Positions 24,172 to 38,400 of a stretch of 64,000 bases of DNA are shown one piece after another; position 1 is the first letter of the stretch; each line of letters starts with the position of its first letter. The position numbers were made by a program, and so were the translations under genes. The notes under the pieces were generated by a model, which did no database searches, had not been told where the DNA came from, and worked only from the letters and a program-made list of their open reading frames with translations. This stretch comes from Agrypnia vestita (taxonomy: Eukaryota > Arthropoda > Insecta > Trichoptera > Phryganeidae): the NCBI GenBank assembly GCA_016648135.1, contig JADDOH010001505.1, forward strand, positions 40,797-104,796, in the 5' to 3' direction.

Positions 24172-25199
24172 TTGTTTCCCTTGCTTTTATACCCCACATT
24201 TTATAAATACATCGTGTATTTTGCAAAGATAATTATATAATTACTCATTTTTTTACCAGTTCGAGGAGTTTCAATCAAATCTAAATGCTTAAATTTATAT
24301 AATTATATGTATTGTACATTATTTCTAATTTATTATTAAAATATACTTTTTTTTTTAAATCCAACTTCTTTGTTGGCACCCACATAAAGTTCTCACACTT
24401 CTAAATCTTGTTCATAGAGATGAAAAAAGTGTTGCATTAAGTTATCATCTCTGCCACAATCCCCTATACCAGTCTGCTTATACCTTATACCAGATGCTTA
24501 TCCCGTATGATAATGACTGAAGCGCAATCTAATGTGGCACCTCGAGTTTAATTGGTCATTTTGAAAAAAAAAATTATGTAAAAAAATACATGTTACAAAT
24601 ATATAAAAAAAAAACATCTTGTTAAACAATTACTTTATATTATATCGTCCCTTTAGAAATAAAACCACATTATTGGCAAAAGGAGTTATGAATAAAAAAA
24701 AACATATTTTTTCAATCTCTGTTCAAACTCTGTAAATATTAGTGAGAGAATATTCCGAGTCTATTTATAGTTATTGAATATTAAAATTCATAATTTGAAC
24801 ATTTTCAATTATTTTAATATCACATGTTGAATGTTTAAACCTCATTATCTCAAAACTACTCCAATGTCTCTTGTTACCTCTAAAGGCATGATGAAGTATA
24901 TAAATAATCTAATTTGCATATTAAAGCAGAATCTATTTGATTCGACGTTTTTAACAAATTAACTGAAAGTTCCTTTCTTTTCATTCACAAATGATTTATA
25001 TTTAGTGGGAATGGTTGCTCCAAAACCTCCTGGCAACATATGAAACTCTATATCAAATTATTATCTAATTGATATAAATATTATACACATTGACCATTAG
25101 TTATATTTTTATTTACATGTTGTGGTGGATCCCTTTCCTAGCTGCTTGCAATTTATTATGTAGATTGTATTATTTTATTGTTATTATTTATTAGTGTAT
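24172..25199. other. AT-rich DNA upstream of liprin exons, nothing seen
   Basis: No conserved frame or element end recognised. Confidence 0.4.
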
Positions 25200-25410
25200 A
25201 AATTTAATAAAAATCTGTCAAAGGAAGCAAGACTAGCGGTACATAATGGTGTTCTAGTGCCAACCCTGATATATGGAAGAGAAGCCTGGAATTGGCAAAG
25301 AAGGAATGAAAGTAGACTGAATGCGGTGGAAATGCGGTCACTAAGACGCTTGGCGGTCACTAAGCCGCTTGTATGGAAAATCTTTGGTCGATAGAGTGAG
25401 GAATGAACAA
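25200..25410 (+). pseudogene. LINE reverse-transcriptase fragment
   Basis: The frame LSKEARLAVHNGVLVPTLIY...ESRLNAVEMRSLRRL is nearly the same protein as part of the LINE at 10983-11865 (STEAKLAVHNGVLVPTLMYG). It is a small fragment of the same family in the opposite orientation. A 19-bp local duplication (CGGTCACTAAG.CGCTTG) follows. Confidence 0.75.
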
Positions 25411-26359
25411 ATTACATTACACAGGATCAATCAATGCACTGGTCATGCACATGAAAATGGTGTTTGAAATTGAACTAACATCATGAACTTCATTTTTTTG
25501 GGTTGAAATGTGTTAAAATGCACCGTCGCTGGTGAAAGGCAATTTGTCACTTAGTGTTTTCAAACTATCCTGCATGGGGTTTTTAATTAAAATTTATTGT
25601 CAACCAGTATTATTTGAATTTTTAAAATACAATGATTGTAATGCTAAATGCAAGCACACGTTGATGTGATTGATTTGGGAAATTTTATTTTATGAAGCTG
25701 TTTAATACAATATCTATGTTGTTTACAGGTACAACTATTGTGAGAAAGGGCAGTGTTTTTCGAGCCCATTCCACAGTATTGATTTCAGATTAATTCCAAA
25801 ATGTTTAAACAGGTTATTTTCAATTCTAGAGAGCATTCCATTACGGCGATTAGAGTGAAATATTAGGCTTTCTCCCGTTCCCCCTGCCACTCATTTATTA
25901 TCCTACATTATCTTCAATTATCTCTATCTTCTTAATAATGCTGAAAATCTGTGTGTATGTTTCCATACACCTTTAATTCATAATCTTAATTTAAAGCTTT
26001 TTGTATATGGATTGGATGTAAACATATATATTTAAATGTATATTATTCTTATGTACTCATTTCTATATCGTATTTCATATATCATATTTCCTTCATTCAT
26101 ATATCGTATTTCCATACATGCAGATTAATAATAATTCATTTGAAATTGTCATAGGTGTGTTATTTTAGAAATGTATACTTTCTAACCTAGTATGTTGCCT
26201 GTACATTTTATACTATAGTATCATCGTTATGATAATTTAGAATAGAATTGGTGATCCTTTAATTATTCATGATCAATCACAGTTACAAGTCAAAAGATTA
26301 AATGAGGAAGAAAGGAGAGATATGATTCTAGAATTTTAACTATAAATTTTTATTTTTAG
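25411..26359. other. Sequence before the first recognised liprin exon
   Basis: AT-rich, ending in the acceptor TTTTTATTTTTAG. No upstream liprin exon found. Confidence 0.4.
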
Positions 26360-26434
26360 GTTCGCGAGAGGCTTCGAGTCGCATTAGAACGGAATACTAG
26401 CTTAGAAGAAGAATTAGCACTTACCAAAGAAGAA
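26360..26434 (+). CDS. Liprin-alpha: Liprin-alpha exon: coiled coil
   Basis: Acceptor TTTTTAG|GTTCGC, donor GAAGAA|GTAAGT, phase 0. Encodes [20 protein letters not shown]..., the block most specific for liprin-alpha. It is the first recognisable exon; the exons before it are not found within 26 kb. Confidence 0.92.
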
Positions 26435-29400
26435 GTAAGTCCTAAAATTAAGTATATTTCTATTTCAATTTTTAGTTTTCATTTATCTTGCACATTTATT
26501 ATAATTATGTTTTATACTTGGACTGTATTTTATAAAGACACATCCTTATTCTTCAACCAAATACTATCGAATTTTACTAAATACCACGCCAATTATGTAC
26601 ATATTAGTTATTTAATTTGTTAATTTTTTTTTATGTTTAGCTTCTTTCTTTTTTACAATAAATCTTTAGCTTCCTTGTATTTAGATGTAATATGTATATA
26701 AAATTACTAAGGTAAGATAAGAATCATTGAATTATTCAGCAGTCACTTTGTGGTGCAACATTTTAAACTTTTAGTTATCTTCGGTATTATGTTATGGTTA
26801 TTAAAATGAAAAACATGATTATAAAAAATACATTACGCACACTACATGCACCATTGTACAATAAAATTTCCAGCTGCAACAGTACAAGACTGGTGGACTA
26901 GTCCCCAACAACACCTCCCAAGATGGCTCTGACCATCCGGGAGGCCTCTCTCCCCGTCCCAAGGAGAATGGACAGCCGGGCTCCACCTCTCCTGCCGCCT
27001 CGGATGCCAACGGAGAACATTACGCCCCAATCAAGGTTGGTTCATTCATTCACAGTTTTTAGCTGTCTTTATACCAATGTTTATTGAAAAGAGCATTATT
27101 CAAAAGTCATATTCTTGTTCGCAAGAATGCATTTACCCTTTCTTTTTGCAATCATTAAAGAAATTGTCATCGGCGGCTTGGAATTTAAATTGTTTTTAAT
27201 TTATTTAATTAATATTTTAATTGAGTTTTATTATATGAAATATTTTTCCACACGTGTTGAATAAGTTAACACTCAAACTTTGTAATATATGTTTAATTGA
27301 GGATAAATTATTATTTAATGCATTCTGAATATGTAGATTAATAACATTTTTTATGAAAATTTTGACATGATGACTTTTGATTAACTCTTGGTTTTAGCCT
27401 TATTAACATTTTGGACACTATTAATTTATAGCACCATTCATTAAAAGATGCATTAAACAAGTGGTGCTGGTTTCACTGCGCAAAAGTTTGTAGGATGCAC
27501 TGGAATTAATACTCTCATCTGATTGACTTATCAATTCTCTTTGTATAAGTAGCAGATCAGCATTATATAACATTTGTATTTATATTTTTAGATTCAAATA
27601 GTTGCAGTGGAGCTAATTTATAAAAGATTTGAATAATTTACATTCGCTTTATTCATCAAAATCATTCATTCAAATAATATCAATGAAACATTTCTTTTTT
27701 CATATTTAACCGAAATTCAAAATGAAATCATCTATTTGCCACATCCGTTAAAAGTTTTGTTATTTTAATTTTTTGTACGCTTTGGATAATAAAAATTCGC
27801 CACGATAGCAGTCTGGAGTGCTCAAAAATTTATGAATGTTTTTTTCAATAAATAATTTTATCTTTTGCATTTTTGTGTTTTTTGTTGTAATTTCTGCATG
27901 ACATTAAATGTTTAGACGCATTGATTTAGATTGTTAACCGTTTTCAGATGTGTGTATTAAATTTAGCTCGAGATTTATATTATTCATCCTTTTTTAGTTT
28001 TTCACCCATCATTTATTAATCAAGAAATAATTTACAGAAATATTTTTTACTTCATTCAAATGTCGTTTTTTCTTTAAAAATAACTCTTTACTGCGAATGT
28101 TGAAATTTTGCTCAAACTTTGATCTCCAGGTTTGAAACAATGCATTATTACTGGGTGCTTCAAAAACTGGTGTATTTGTTTTATCATTTCATTCTTCATT
28201 ATAAAAATCATATTCATAAATTAGATTATTTAACCTTTTATATAGCAAGTATAACTTTTTCACGACAAAGTTTTTCGATTGATTCTTTTTTTTTATAAAC
28301 AAATAATTTTAATACAATAATAATATTTAAAAAATTGTTTAAATACGTAAAATAATAAAGTTTCTGACAACGAAAAATGTAGGTATTTGAATATGAATGT
28401 ATACATGAGTTATATTGGTGTTTTGATATTGTATAGTGCAGTATTTTTTTTTTTAGTTTCAAGGCAAATTTGTATTGGTTTATTGTACATAAAAGTTCAT
28501 CTTACACCTTACATATATAAAAAGTCAAATTTATCCTCAAGTAGACTAATAAGGCTTTTTCTTCTTTTAAATATATGTGTAAGGAACCTTTTCTTTATTT
28601 TACTACACTTTATATTTAATTAAAAAATAATAATTCATTTATCAATAAGAAGTGAGTTTCATACCTACCACTGAAAAAATTAACATAGTAAAAGTTAAAA
28701 GTTATTATTTTTTTCTTACTTATTCAGTATCAAGACATTAATGATAATCATTTATTTCATTCATTACCTTTAGTCAGAAAATTGGCAGGGGTTGACTCTA
28801 AATATTAGGTCCTTTCATATGAAATTGGCGTTTTGCCGTACTGGCAAATTTGATCTCAAATATCTTCTCTTTGGTTAGGAATTCCAAATCCAAATTTATA
28901 CAGCTATTTACTCATGTATTTGTGTTTTGAAAATTATAATTCATTTGTTTTTTCCTCAATTGTTTTTCTCTTTGCGTCACTCAGTTTACAAAATGAAAAA
29001 CTTGAAATATCGCGTTATTTACGAGTACGAGTTCCACCGTGGCACCAGTGCTGCAGAAACGGCTCGAAGGATTAATGATGTGTAAGGCGACGGTGCCGCA
29101 AAAGAAAACACAGTGCGTTTTTGGTTCCAACGTTTTCGTTCTGGAAATTTCGACCTGCAGAACAAGCCCCGTGGACGGCCGGAGACCAAAGTTGATAATG
29201 AAGAATTGAAGGCTATTGTGGAAGCGGATCCATCTCAAACCACATCCGAGTTAGCTGCAGGCTGCGGTGTTAGTGATAACACTGTTTTAATCCACTTGAA
29301 GCAAATTGGTAAGGTGAAAAAGCTTGAAAGGTGGGTACCTCACGAATTGAGTGAAGCAAATCAACAAACGCGCGTTGACTGCTGCGTTGCATTACTCAAC

Positions 29401-32400
29401 CGGCACAATAATGAAGGGATTTTAAATCGAATCATTACCTGTGATGAAAAGTGGATCCTGTACGATAATCGGAAGCGCTCATCGCAATGGCTGAACCCAG
29501 CCGAACCAGCCAAACCATGCCCCAAGCGAAAATTGACTCCAAAAAAGTTACTTGTGAGCGTTTGGTGGACTATTGCTGGTGTCGTTCACTACATCTTTCT
29601 TAAATCTGGCCAGACGATTACGGCAGATGTCTATTGTCAGCAACTGCAAACCATGATGGAAAAGCTAGCTGCTAAACAACCGAGGCTGGTTAATCGCTCT
29701 AGGCCACTGCTGCTTCATGATAACGCTAGACCACACACTGCACAACAGACGGCTACCAAATTAGAGGAGCTTCAATTGGAATGTCTAAGACATCCACCGT
29801 ACTCTCCGGACCTTGCCCCAACAGATTACCATTTTTTTCGAAATTTGGATAACTTCTTGCAAAGGAAAAAATTCAACTCCGATGGGGCAGTCCAAACCGC
29901 CTTCAAAGATTTTATTGATTCCCGTCCGAATGGTTTTTTTAGTAAAGGGATCGATGGACTACCTATGAGATGGCAAAAGTGCATAGATAGCAATGGTACA
30001 TACTTTGATTAAATAAATATATTATAATAAAAAAAATCGGCTTTATGTTCCTCCCATACTAAACGCTAATTTCATATGTAAGGACCTAATATATATTTTT
30101 TTATAATTTCTTTGTGTTCTTAGATCGATTTCTATTTAGCAGTAACCATTTTCGATCAAAGAAAAAGGGTGAATGTTTTATTTTAATGATAATGCTGTCT
30201 AAAGGAGCTTAGGATTTCTGCTTTACTAAATGCAAATAATAAGGTTTTTTCAAGAAAGCCCAACGCACATTGAAATATATTTAAAGATACCAGCCTTGTT
30301 TTCTCCAATCAAAAGATTAATGTCTTATCCTATAAACATTTTATTCCGTTGATGCATAATTATCCGCAGATTTTTTTGTGACGTTTAATTGACATTTGTC
30401 AGAGTATAATAATTCTTTAATAGTATTGGAAAATTGAAATGAGCATCGAAAATTTATACACATATAATGCCGCATTATGAGGTACCACTTTGAGAAAGGG
30501 TGGAAAACTGAAGTGGAAAGTGAGTCATTACGCAGTCTACGTGATCTTTTCGGTGAAAGAATAATTAGTGAAAGAGCACTTGTTCACTTTTAAGCTGGTG
30601 AACAGGCTTTGACTAAAAGTCAGGAAAGGATTGATCTTCGGATTTTGATGACCAGGCCCTTCTGGCGACTGTGGATGAGGACGAAATTTGCACCACTGGG
30701 ACACTGGACACACTCCGCCTGCGGAATCGACTATCTTCCAAGTAAATGGGAAGCAGTAATTGATGTTGACGGTGACTGTGCCCACAAATGTACATATAAT
30801 GTGTACAGAGTTTTGTTTTCATTCTTGATTATGTTTCAATATTGTAACGAGACGCTTAAAAGAATTACACACTCCTGTCACTTGTCACAACACTATCGAG
30901 AACGGCCTAGATTAATCTACGGTCTTTGGGAGGCCTCTGAGACATTCGAAAAAAACAAAAGTCTAGAAACCACAGGAATGTTCTCCTCTAGGAAAGGTCT
31001 AGGAGGTTCGATATCAGAATTCTCAGATATAAATACGAATGCCGCATGCGAGATGAACAACAAGAAGTCTCCCACTGCATTCACACCGAATGCGGTGGGA
31101 GAGTTCTTGTTGTTGTCGCGTTTGACTGTTCATTATCGCGTGAAATCACTGCGAAGTGAGTCATGGGTGACGGCCAGGTGTGCCCAGTTGTGAAATAAAC
31201 CGGAACGATTACTATGAGCGAAAACTGAATGGAATGTTCTAGTTAATGTTAAATAAAGTGTTCCAGAGTTAATAAAGTGTTTATTTACGAGTGATATATT
31301 GCGAAATAGTGTAATTTAAAGAATAGCGTTAAGTTTTAGAGTGTTAAGTGACTTTGTACATTGAATATTTAATTTATCAATAATTAATAAATCGCTAATT
31401 AATTTCCAGCCTTTTTATTTTTATTTATATTCCTCCCGCAGCCATGATACGTGACAATATAATTTAAAAAACGGCAGATAATTATGCATTAACCTGATAA
31501 TTTACCATACAAAATAATGTTTGCACACTTAAGTATTATTTTAAATAAATGTAGATGAGCTTTTCCCTAGCCGGGCATTTTGCTGTGCACCGGAGCTGTG
31601 GCATTGTATTTGGCAAACCTTACGATTTGCAACAACTGTAGTTGTGTGGCGTGAGGTGCATGTGTAACTGTTGGTTTCTCTTTTCCGTTCACTTGACACA
31701 GTCCGATGAAGCATTGGCAACACAGATTAACGGCACAAGCAACCATACTTCTGAAAAGAAGATCTCAGAACTGCAAACCATCTTAGATAAACAGGTTTGT
31801 CTCTTTTTGTTTGTTTAATGCAAATTCACTGAATGCGATCATGGTGGGTTTTAGGAATTAACCTTATCATCGGTAATCTTCAAACATGCTGCATCACTAC
31901 ATTGACAACTGACATCATTGCATGAAGTTGTTTCTTTTCATTATCGCCTTTTGTCCATGATTCATATAGCAATCTCATTAAAAAGCAATTTCAATTTATT
32001 TCAGCAACAAAATAGTATATACATTACATATATATTGTATTACAAATATATATAAATATTCCTTTCAGTAAAAAAACAAATGTTTTTAATATTATTGAAA
32101 TTTAATCATTTATTAAAACATTACTTACATATTTGTTAATTTCTCTACATGACTTTCTACATACTTTAACATACATTTAACTCCTACAAACTTATTTAAA
32201 AGCATGAGTAGATTTCATAAGATTTTTTTCTTCTGTTGTCACATCAATCAAAATTGTGTAAAAATCGTTTTGTATAGATATCAAATTCCTGCACCTTTTG
32301 TTTCCCATTGATTATTAGAAATTAGAAAATTAATACCATTAAAAAATAAATTGAAATCACAAATCCATATTTATGCTATTCTCAAACTCAGCTTGTGCTA

Positions 32401-35400
32401 TAAAAACATGACATACTTAGTTATCCGTAGACCGAGATGAGTCTCAAACCACTGACCACTAAGATAATATCTTTCCGCTAGACCAAAGCACATCACATTT
32501 AATAATTTTTCATTGCGTGGTATCCTTGTGTAGTTATGTGTTTATTTTGGTTAAAATTTATGTCATTTTTTTTGTATGATGCTCGCCTTTATTGTCTGTA
32601 TATTTTACTTGAAGAAAATCATTTATAAATATCATCATCTTTTTGGTATAGTCGGGAGAGCTGAGCTCCTGGCAGCGTCGGGTAGCCGAACTCTCCACGA
32701 AAATTGGAGAATTAGAAGACAACTTGAACAAGGCTCAGAGAGAACTGCTGAAGAGCCAAGATCAGTGCAGCAAGCTCCAGAGAGACCTGAGAGAGAATGT
32801 GGCCCAAAAGGGAGACCAGGAAGAGAGGATAGCCACGTTAGAGAAGAGGTACCTGAATGCCCAGAGAGAATCCACTTCTCTGCACGATCTCAATGAAAAG
32901 TTAGAGCAAGAACTGCAACACAAAGAGGCACAACTGAAGGTATGTTTTCTGTGCCTTTTCCCATATTTTGTAGTGTATTCATGAATCTCGTATTAGGTAT
33001 GATTCTCCCATGTGCACTCCTCTCATTCATAATATGAATACTGGAAATAAAGTATTAAGTGCCAAAAAAAATTTTTTTAAGTATACAGATTACATGCCTT
33101 CGCCAATACATTAAATACTATACTGAAGTCCTATCTGTTAATTTCCTAGTTATATGGGAATGCATATCGCACAAGTATTAAGTGCTGTGTCATTTTTTAG
33201 AAAAATAAGGCACTAAATGACATGAATATTTTGTAGATTTTAGTATTAAAACAGCTAACTCAAGTGAGATACGGCGTGTATTAGTGTAAAAAATATTAAT
33301 GAAAAAGTGTGTAAAATAGTACATAAAAAGTGAAAAATACTATACATATTCACTTTTTACCTTGTATCTTAAAATGAACATTATGGCACTTATGTAGCAC
33401 CTACTTTATGAATTTCCAATATTCATACATAAATTGTATTTTAATTTTTAAATTGTATAATAATATTTTAAAAATTAAAATATTCTATTTTGTATTCATT
33501 CCTTGCACCGTGTAGTAACCACTATTGTTATTAGTTCAAGTGAAGATTTTTTCATTACGCAGACAACTTATGCGAATATCTATTTGAAGTCAAAATAAAG
33601 GCATTCCGAATGCATAGTCCTGATGATGCGGTCTGATAAAATATTATCTGTAATCACAGTCAAAACATACACAAGACAGAATAAATTAAAACTTTTTTCC
33701 TTATCTCTTTGGGTAGGGACCGACCCCTTTCTGCACTTTAACCGACATCTACAAATATTCTCTAATTTCATCCATCCTGTAACGTGTAAAAACTTACACT
33801 GATAAAAGTATCTGAAGATTTAGTATTTTTAACGACCAAAGAAAAGCCATTGTGAAATAGTGCTATATTTTAGCTCTCTTTCAGAATTATGTTTCCAAAT
33901 CACTATTAAAAGCAAATACAGCAATATCCTCATAGTATTAAAAGTAAAGACTGCAACATCAAATAAATAAACAGGATGTGTCCTGTGTCCCTAAGGATGT
34001 GTCATGCGACAAAATGATTGCTTCATACTAATTAATGTGAGAGTTGATATTGATTTTATACTGAAACATCATAACAAAATCAGCAATATCCAACTATGTA
34101 AATAACTGAAGCAGCAATGTCCATATTTAAAAGATAAATATTTATGTATATACATATAAAAGGAAAACTAAGGTGGTAATTGTTTTTAAAAACTTATTTA
34201 ACATGATGTAGTTTTCGTAGATTCCAAAGAAATTTCCTTGACTTGACTGCTTTTTTGTATTTATATCTATTATAATACATAATACTTCTATTACTTATTA
34301 TTGGTCAAAGGGCATGATGACAGATTTCGAAATAACCTTCTATAATGTAGGTACACATCTACGATTGCCGAAAATAACATTATTTCAGTAGTAAACTAAG
34401 TTTTTACGCAAATAATTGCATTTTCATCTACCTATTTTTAATTTCGCCTAAAAACACCCGCAGCTGTCATTTTGTCTGTGTGACCTCAAGCCTCAATAAA
34501 CATTGCATTGTGTCTATGGCAACGGTTCAAAGACACGGTGATGGGTACTGAGGCGTGATGTCATTCGCTCTGACCGGTGTTTCAATTAAAATGGCCGATT
34601 GCAGAATTTTATATTTTTATTTTATTGAAAATATTATTAATCTCAATGTGTATAATAAAACTGGATCATTTTTTAGAATCCTTTCAAAATATTTTCTTCT
34701 CTAAAATCACTTATTCTTCAATTCTTTAATACTGTCATCATGCCTATTGAATATCACAAGCTTTTATTGTGTCAATGTTATGAATACAACTGATACTTGG
34801 ATATATATGTACGTACTTATGTATACTTATAATTGTATTTACTTTTGTTTAATAATAATAATAATTTCCTTTTTTCTTTCAACAGCATAAGAATATGTAA
34901 TGGTGTAATGATTTACTTTTTAAATAATTTTTTGATCTTTTGCAGCTGCAAGAAGAGAAAATTGCTGCGATAGAAGAGAAGCTGGAGCTGTCCTCGCAGA
35001 AGTTAGCCCAGCTGTCTGCGCTGCCCGAGATGGAGGAGCAACTCAAGGCTCGGATGGAGGCTCTGAGTCAGGTTGGTGGAAAAGCTGTAGGTTACCGAGT
35101 GAACGGTCCTTTATTTTTAGATTATACTTAGATTCAGTCATTACCAATGAGTGATTCACAATAATTCAAGTAATAATTCAATAATTCACTTTTCATTTAT
35201 TATTGCTAGCTGGATGGAATTCAACGTGCAGATTGCTATGATATTTACCATAAGTTTCTAGGAAAAAAATATAGTTATATTGTATATATAGTAAATTGAA
35301 ATTCGGTTAAATACTGTCAAAACTTATAATTGTAAAACATAAATTATGTTTAGTAAATTACCACTACCAGAGAAAATACTTTGTAAATGAATGCACAAAA

Positions 35401-38400
35401 ATCATTTAAAAAAGTTATTTTCATAAATGGACTATTTTAATTGGGTAATAAAAATTTATATTACCACAGCGAAAAGGGTTATTTATATTACCACACGTTT
35501 TGTGAGCAATAGCTCCCGTATCGGCCCTGCACTTTCGCCACTTAATTTGGCATTTTTCGACGATTGGCCAATACTATTTTCTTCACTTCATCAATGTTTT
35601 CGTCTGATGTTGACGTGCTCGGGCGTCCGGCACGCTCTTCGTCGTTCACATCTTCTCGGCCGTCTGAGAACATTTTGTACCACCAATAAACGTTGCTTCG
35701 GCCCAAGGTAGCTTCACCATACGCCACAGTGAACATTCGGAATGCGTCCGCGCACTTGATTTTGTTATTCACACAAAATTTGATACAGATTCTTTGATCC
35801 ATTTTTTGGAATAGGCAAAAATCGAAGACGAGCCAAAACACATGCAAGCAAAGCAGCTGTCAAAAAATAACTGAACATTCAAAATGGCCGAAATTGTCTG
35901 CATAAGTGAGAGACATGAGTACCAACATAACGCCACAAAAAAATCGAAAATCGAATATACACAGCCTGCTTAAATTCAAAATTTGCGATACTTTTTGAAC
36001 AGACCATGTATACCATGTCTTCATTAACATTAACAGAATATAACTCAAATTAATTAACAAAATTATGAGTAAATATAACAAAAACAAAAGGGGTTATTGA
36101 AGATTAACATATAGTTGTAGATTTACTTTAGACAGTCTAAATATGCGTAAATAGTGGGGAAACCTTTATTTTAGGTGTTGCATATAACAAGCAATTTTTT
36201 TACTGGATTTACAAAACATACATCAACAAAGAGTAGCTTGTTGGTCTTATGGTTAGGACACTCGCCTCGTGATCCAAAGGTCGCGGGTTCGAACCTCACT
36301 CCAGACTAGCAAGTTAGTCCTATTTTCATAGCACAAGCGTTTAGCTTAGTTTGAAAATAGTAAGAATATTGATGTGACACGTATTCCGTGTTCGCATCTC
36401 TATTTAAAAAAAAAAATATGTAAATCTATAAATCCACTGTAACTTCTCACAGTTTTTAATATTACATTGCTCCATTTATAGCAACTCTTATATGATCCTT
36501 TTTTTATTTTGATGATATGCTGAATGAAAATAAAGCCACATTATTTTGGAAGCATAAATATTTTAAATTTATTTTTCAATATTACGCATTTTTCTGTAAA
36601 ATTGAAATGAAAATAATACTTATTAATATTATTGATAAATAAAGAGAATCTAACTATTACAAAAACCTGAAAAAAAAACAGCAGAGTTTCCACTGTCCCA
36701 AACAACGTTCTATTCTATCCAATTTTCAGTAAGAAAATTTTACATTGTTATATGTTTTGTTAATCACTCATTTAGAAAATAAGTATCTAGATTAGTATTA
36801 GAATCAACTACTTTCTTAGTTTCTTGAGGCTACATAAAATCTTTTTTTATTTGACAAATTGTTATTTAGACACACACTCGAGACTTGATTTTAAACCATG
36901 TCTACCAATCGTCACCTGGTGGTGCTTGGGATTTAGTTGTGATGTCCCACTGAAAATAAAAATATATATTTCTAATTTTTTTGTACTGATTAAAACTTCC
37001 TGCATAAAGAAACAAATGGAAAATAGCACTGATAGCAACTGATTGTGGCTGCAATTAAAAGAATAATGTATTGTGCAATTAAATGGTAGGCAGATGGGTT
37101 AATATTTACATTTAACTATACATTTGAATTCAATGGACTGCCAAGGTTCACAATGTTTCAACAAATTCCACCAAGATTTATTCTCATTAATATTTTATAT
37201 TATGCTCTTATTACAAAACTAGGCTTTTTAAGATACAGTTATCTTCAGTCACCTCCTGTAAGACTCTTAATGGGTTTTTAAGACACAGGTATCAATAATA
37301 ACCTCATGCAGGTCTCTTACAAGTGTTTTTAATATAAGTTGTCATCAATCATCTCCTGTAATGTGGGAATTATCTTCCAGGCCCAGGAACGCCACGGCTC
37401 TGCAGAGGATCGCATCCAGCGACTGGAGGCAAACTTGGATGAGAAGAATGCAGAAGTGATGAGACTGAACCAACGTCTCCGAATGAATGAGGAACACAAC
37501 ACTAGACTATCGGCTACCGTAGATAAACTCCTCTCAGAATCCAACGACAGGTGCGTCCAATATTCCAGAAGAAGAATTACATACTTTATCTCATTTTTAT
37601 TATTAGCCCAGGCAATGAAGGTTTTTTGTCGGAAGAAATTAGAGACAAGCTGAATGTTTGCCAGTTGTTAGAACCTAATTAGAGGAGTATTTCCTCAAAA
37701 GTCCCCGCCCCTCCCCCTTGTGCTCCCTCCCTCACCCCCCCATAAAGATCCATTTTTCAAGACTTAATTAATATTTTTTTACCATTTTATTCCTTAACAA
37801 CTAATCTTTAAAAAAGCTAATATAACATTTTTTTGTAAACATAATACTTTCGTGAGAATTCACTAAAATACTTAAAATTTTCATTAACATAACATTTCAA
37901 GCTTTTTAGATATGGCCCATATTCTGTTATTATTTAAGCGAAATTCATATTTATTTTACCTTTTTATTCCTTAACATCTATTCTTTAACTTGTTGAGGGC
38001 CAAAAAAACATAGATAAAAGTAAATCACCAAGGCCAAAGATTTTCTGAATTTTTTGTGATTTTTCTTTTTACGAAAAAACCATGAAAACATGCGTATATT
38101 AAAAAAACACACATTCGTATTATTTTATCGTAATTGTCGTAATGCAATGATTTTTTTATCGTTTAAGTAAAAAAAAAAATATTTTTTTCAATTCCGATAA
38201 TGTTGCCAGCGCAACATTATACGAAAAATAATTATTTATTTTCATTTGTTTATTAGAGACAACAGTACTATTTTTATTTGATGCCTACCTAATAATCTTC
38301 TTCTGTGTGGTATATTTTGTTGCACGGCACGGCACACAACAGAACATCGCACTCATAACATATAAATATGATACACTTTCACACATATAATATTTCTATT

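Noticed and set aside
30609..31193. A 194-codon plus-strand frame
   Set aside because: It runs through a mariner relic and an LTR-like repeat in an unrelated frame; no conserved protein.
36231..36305. A tRNA gene (A-box, B-box, possible GTG anticodon)
   Set aside because: The anticodon and acceptor stems do not pair, and the sequence runs into a SINE body with an A-rich tail that recurs at 32350-32492.
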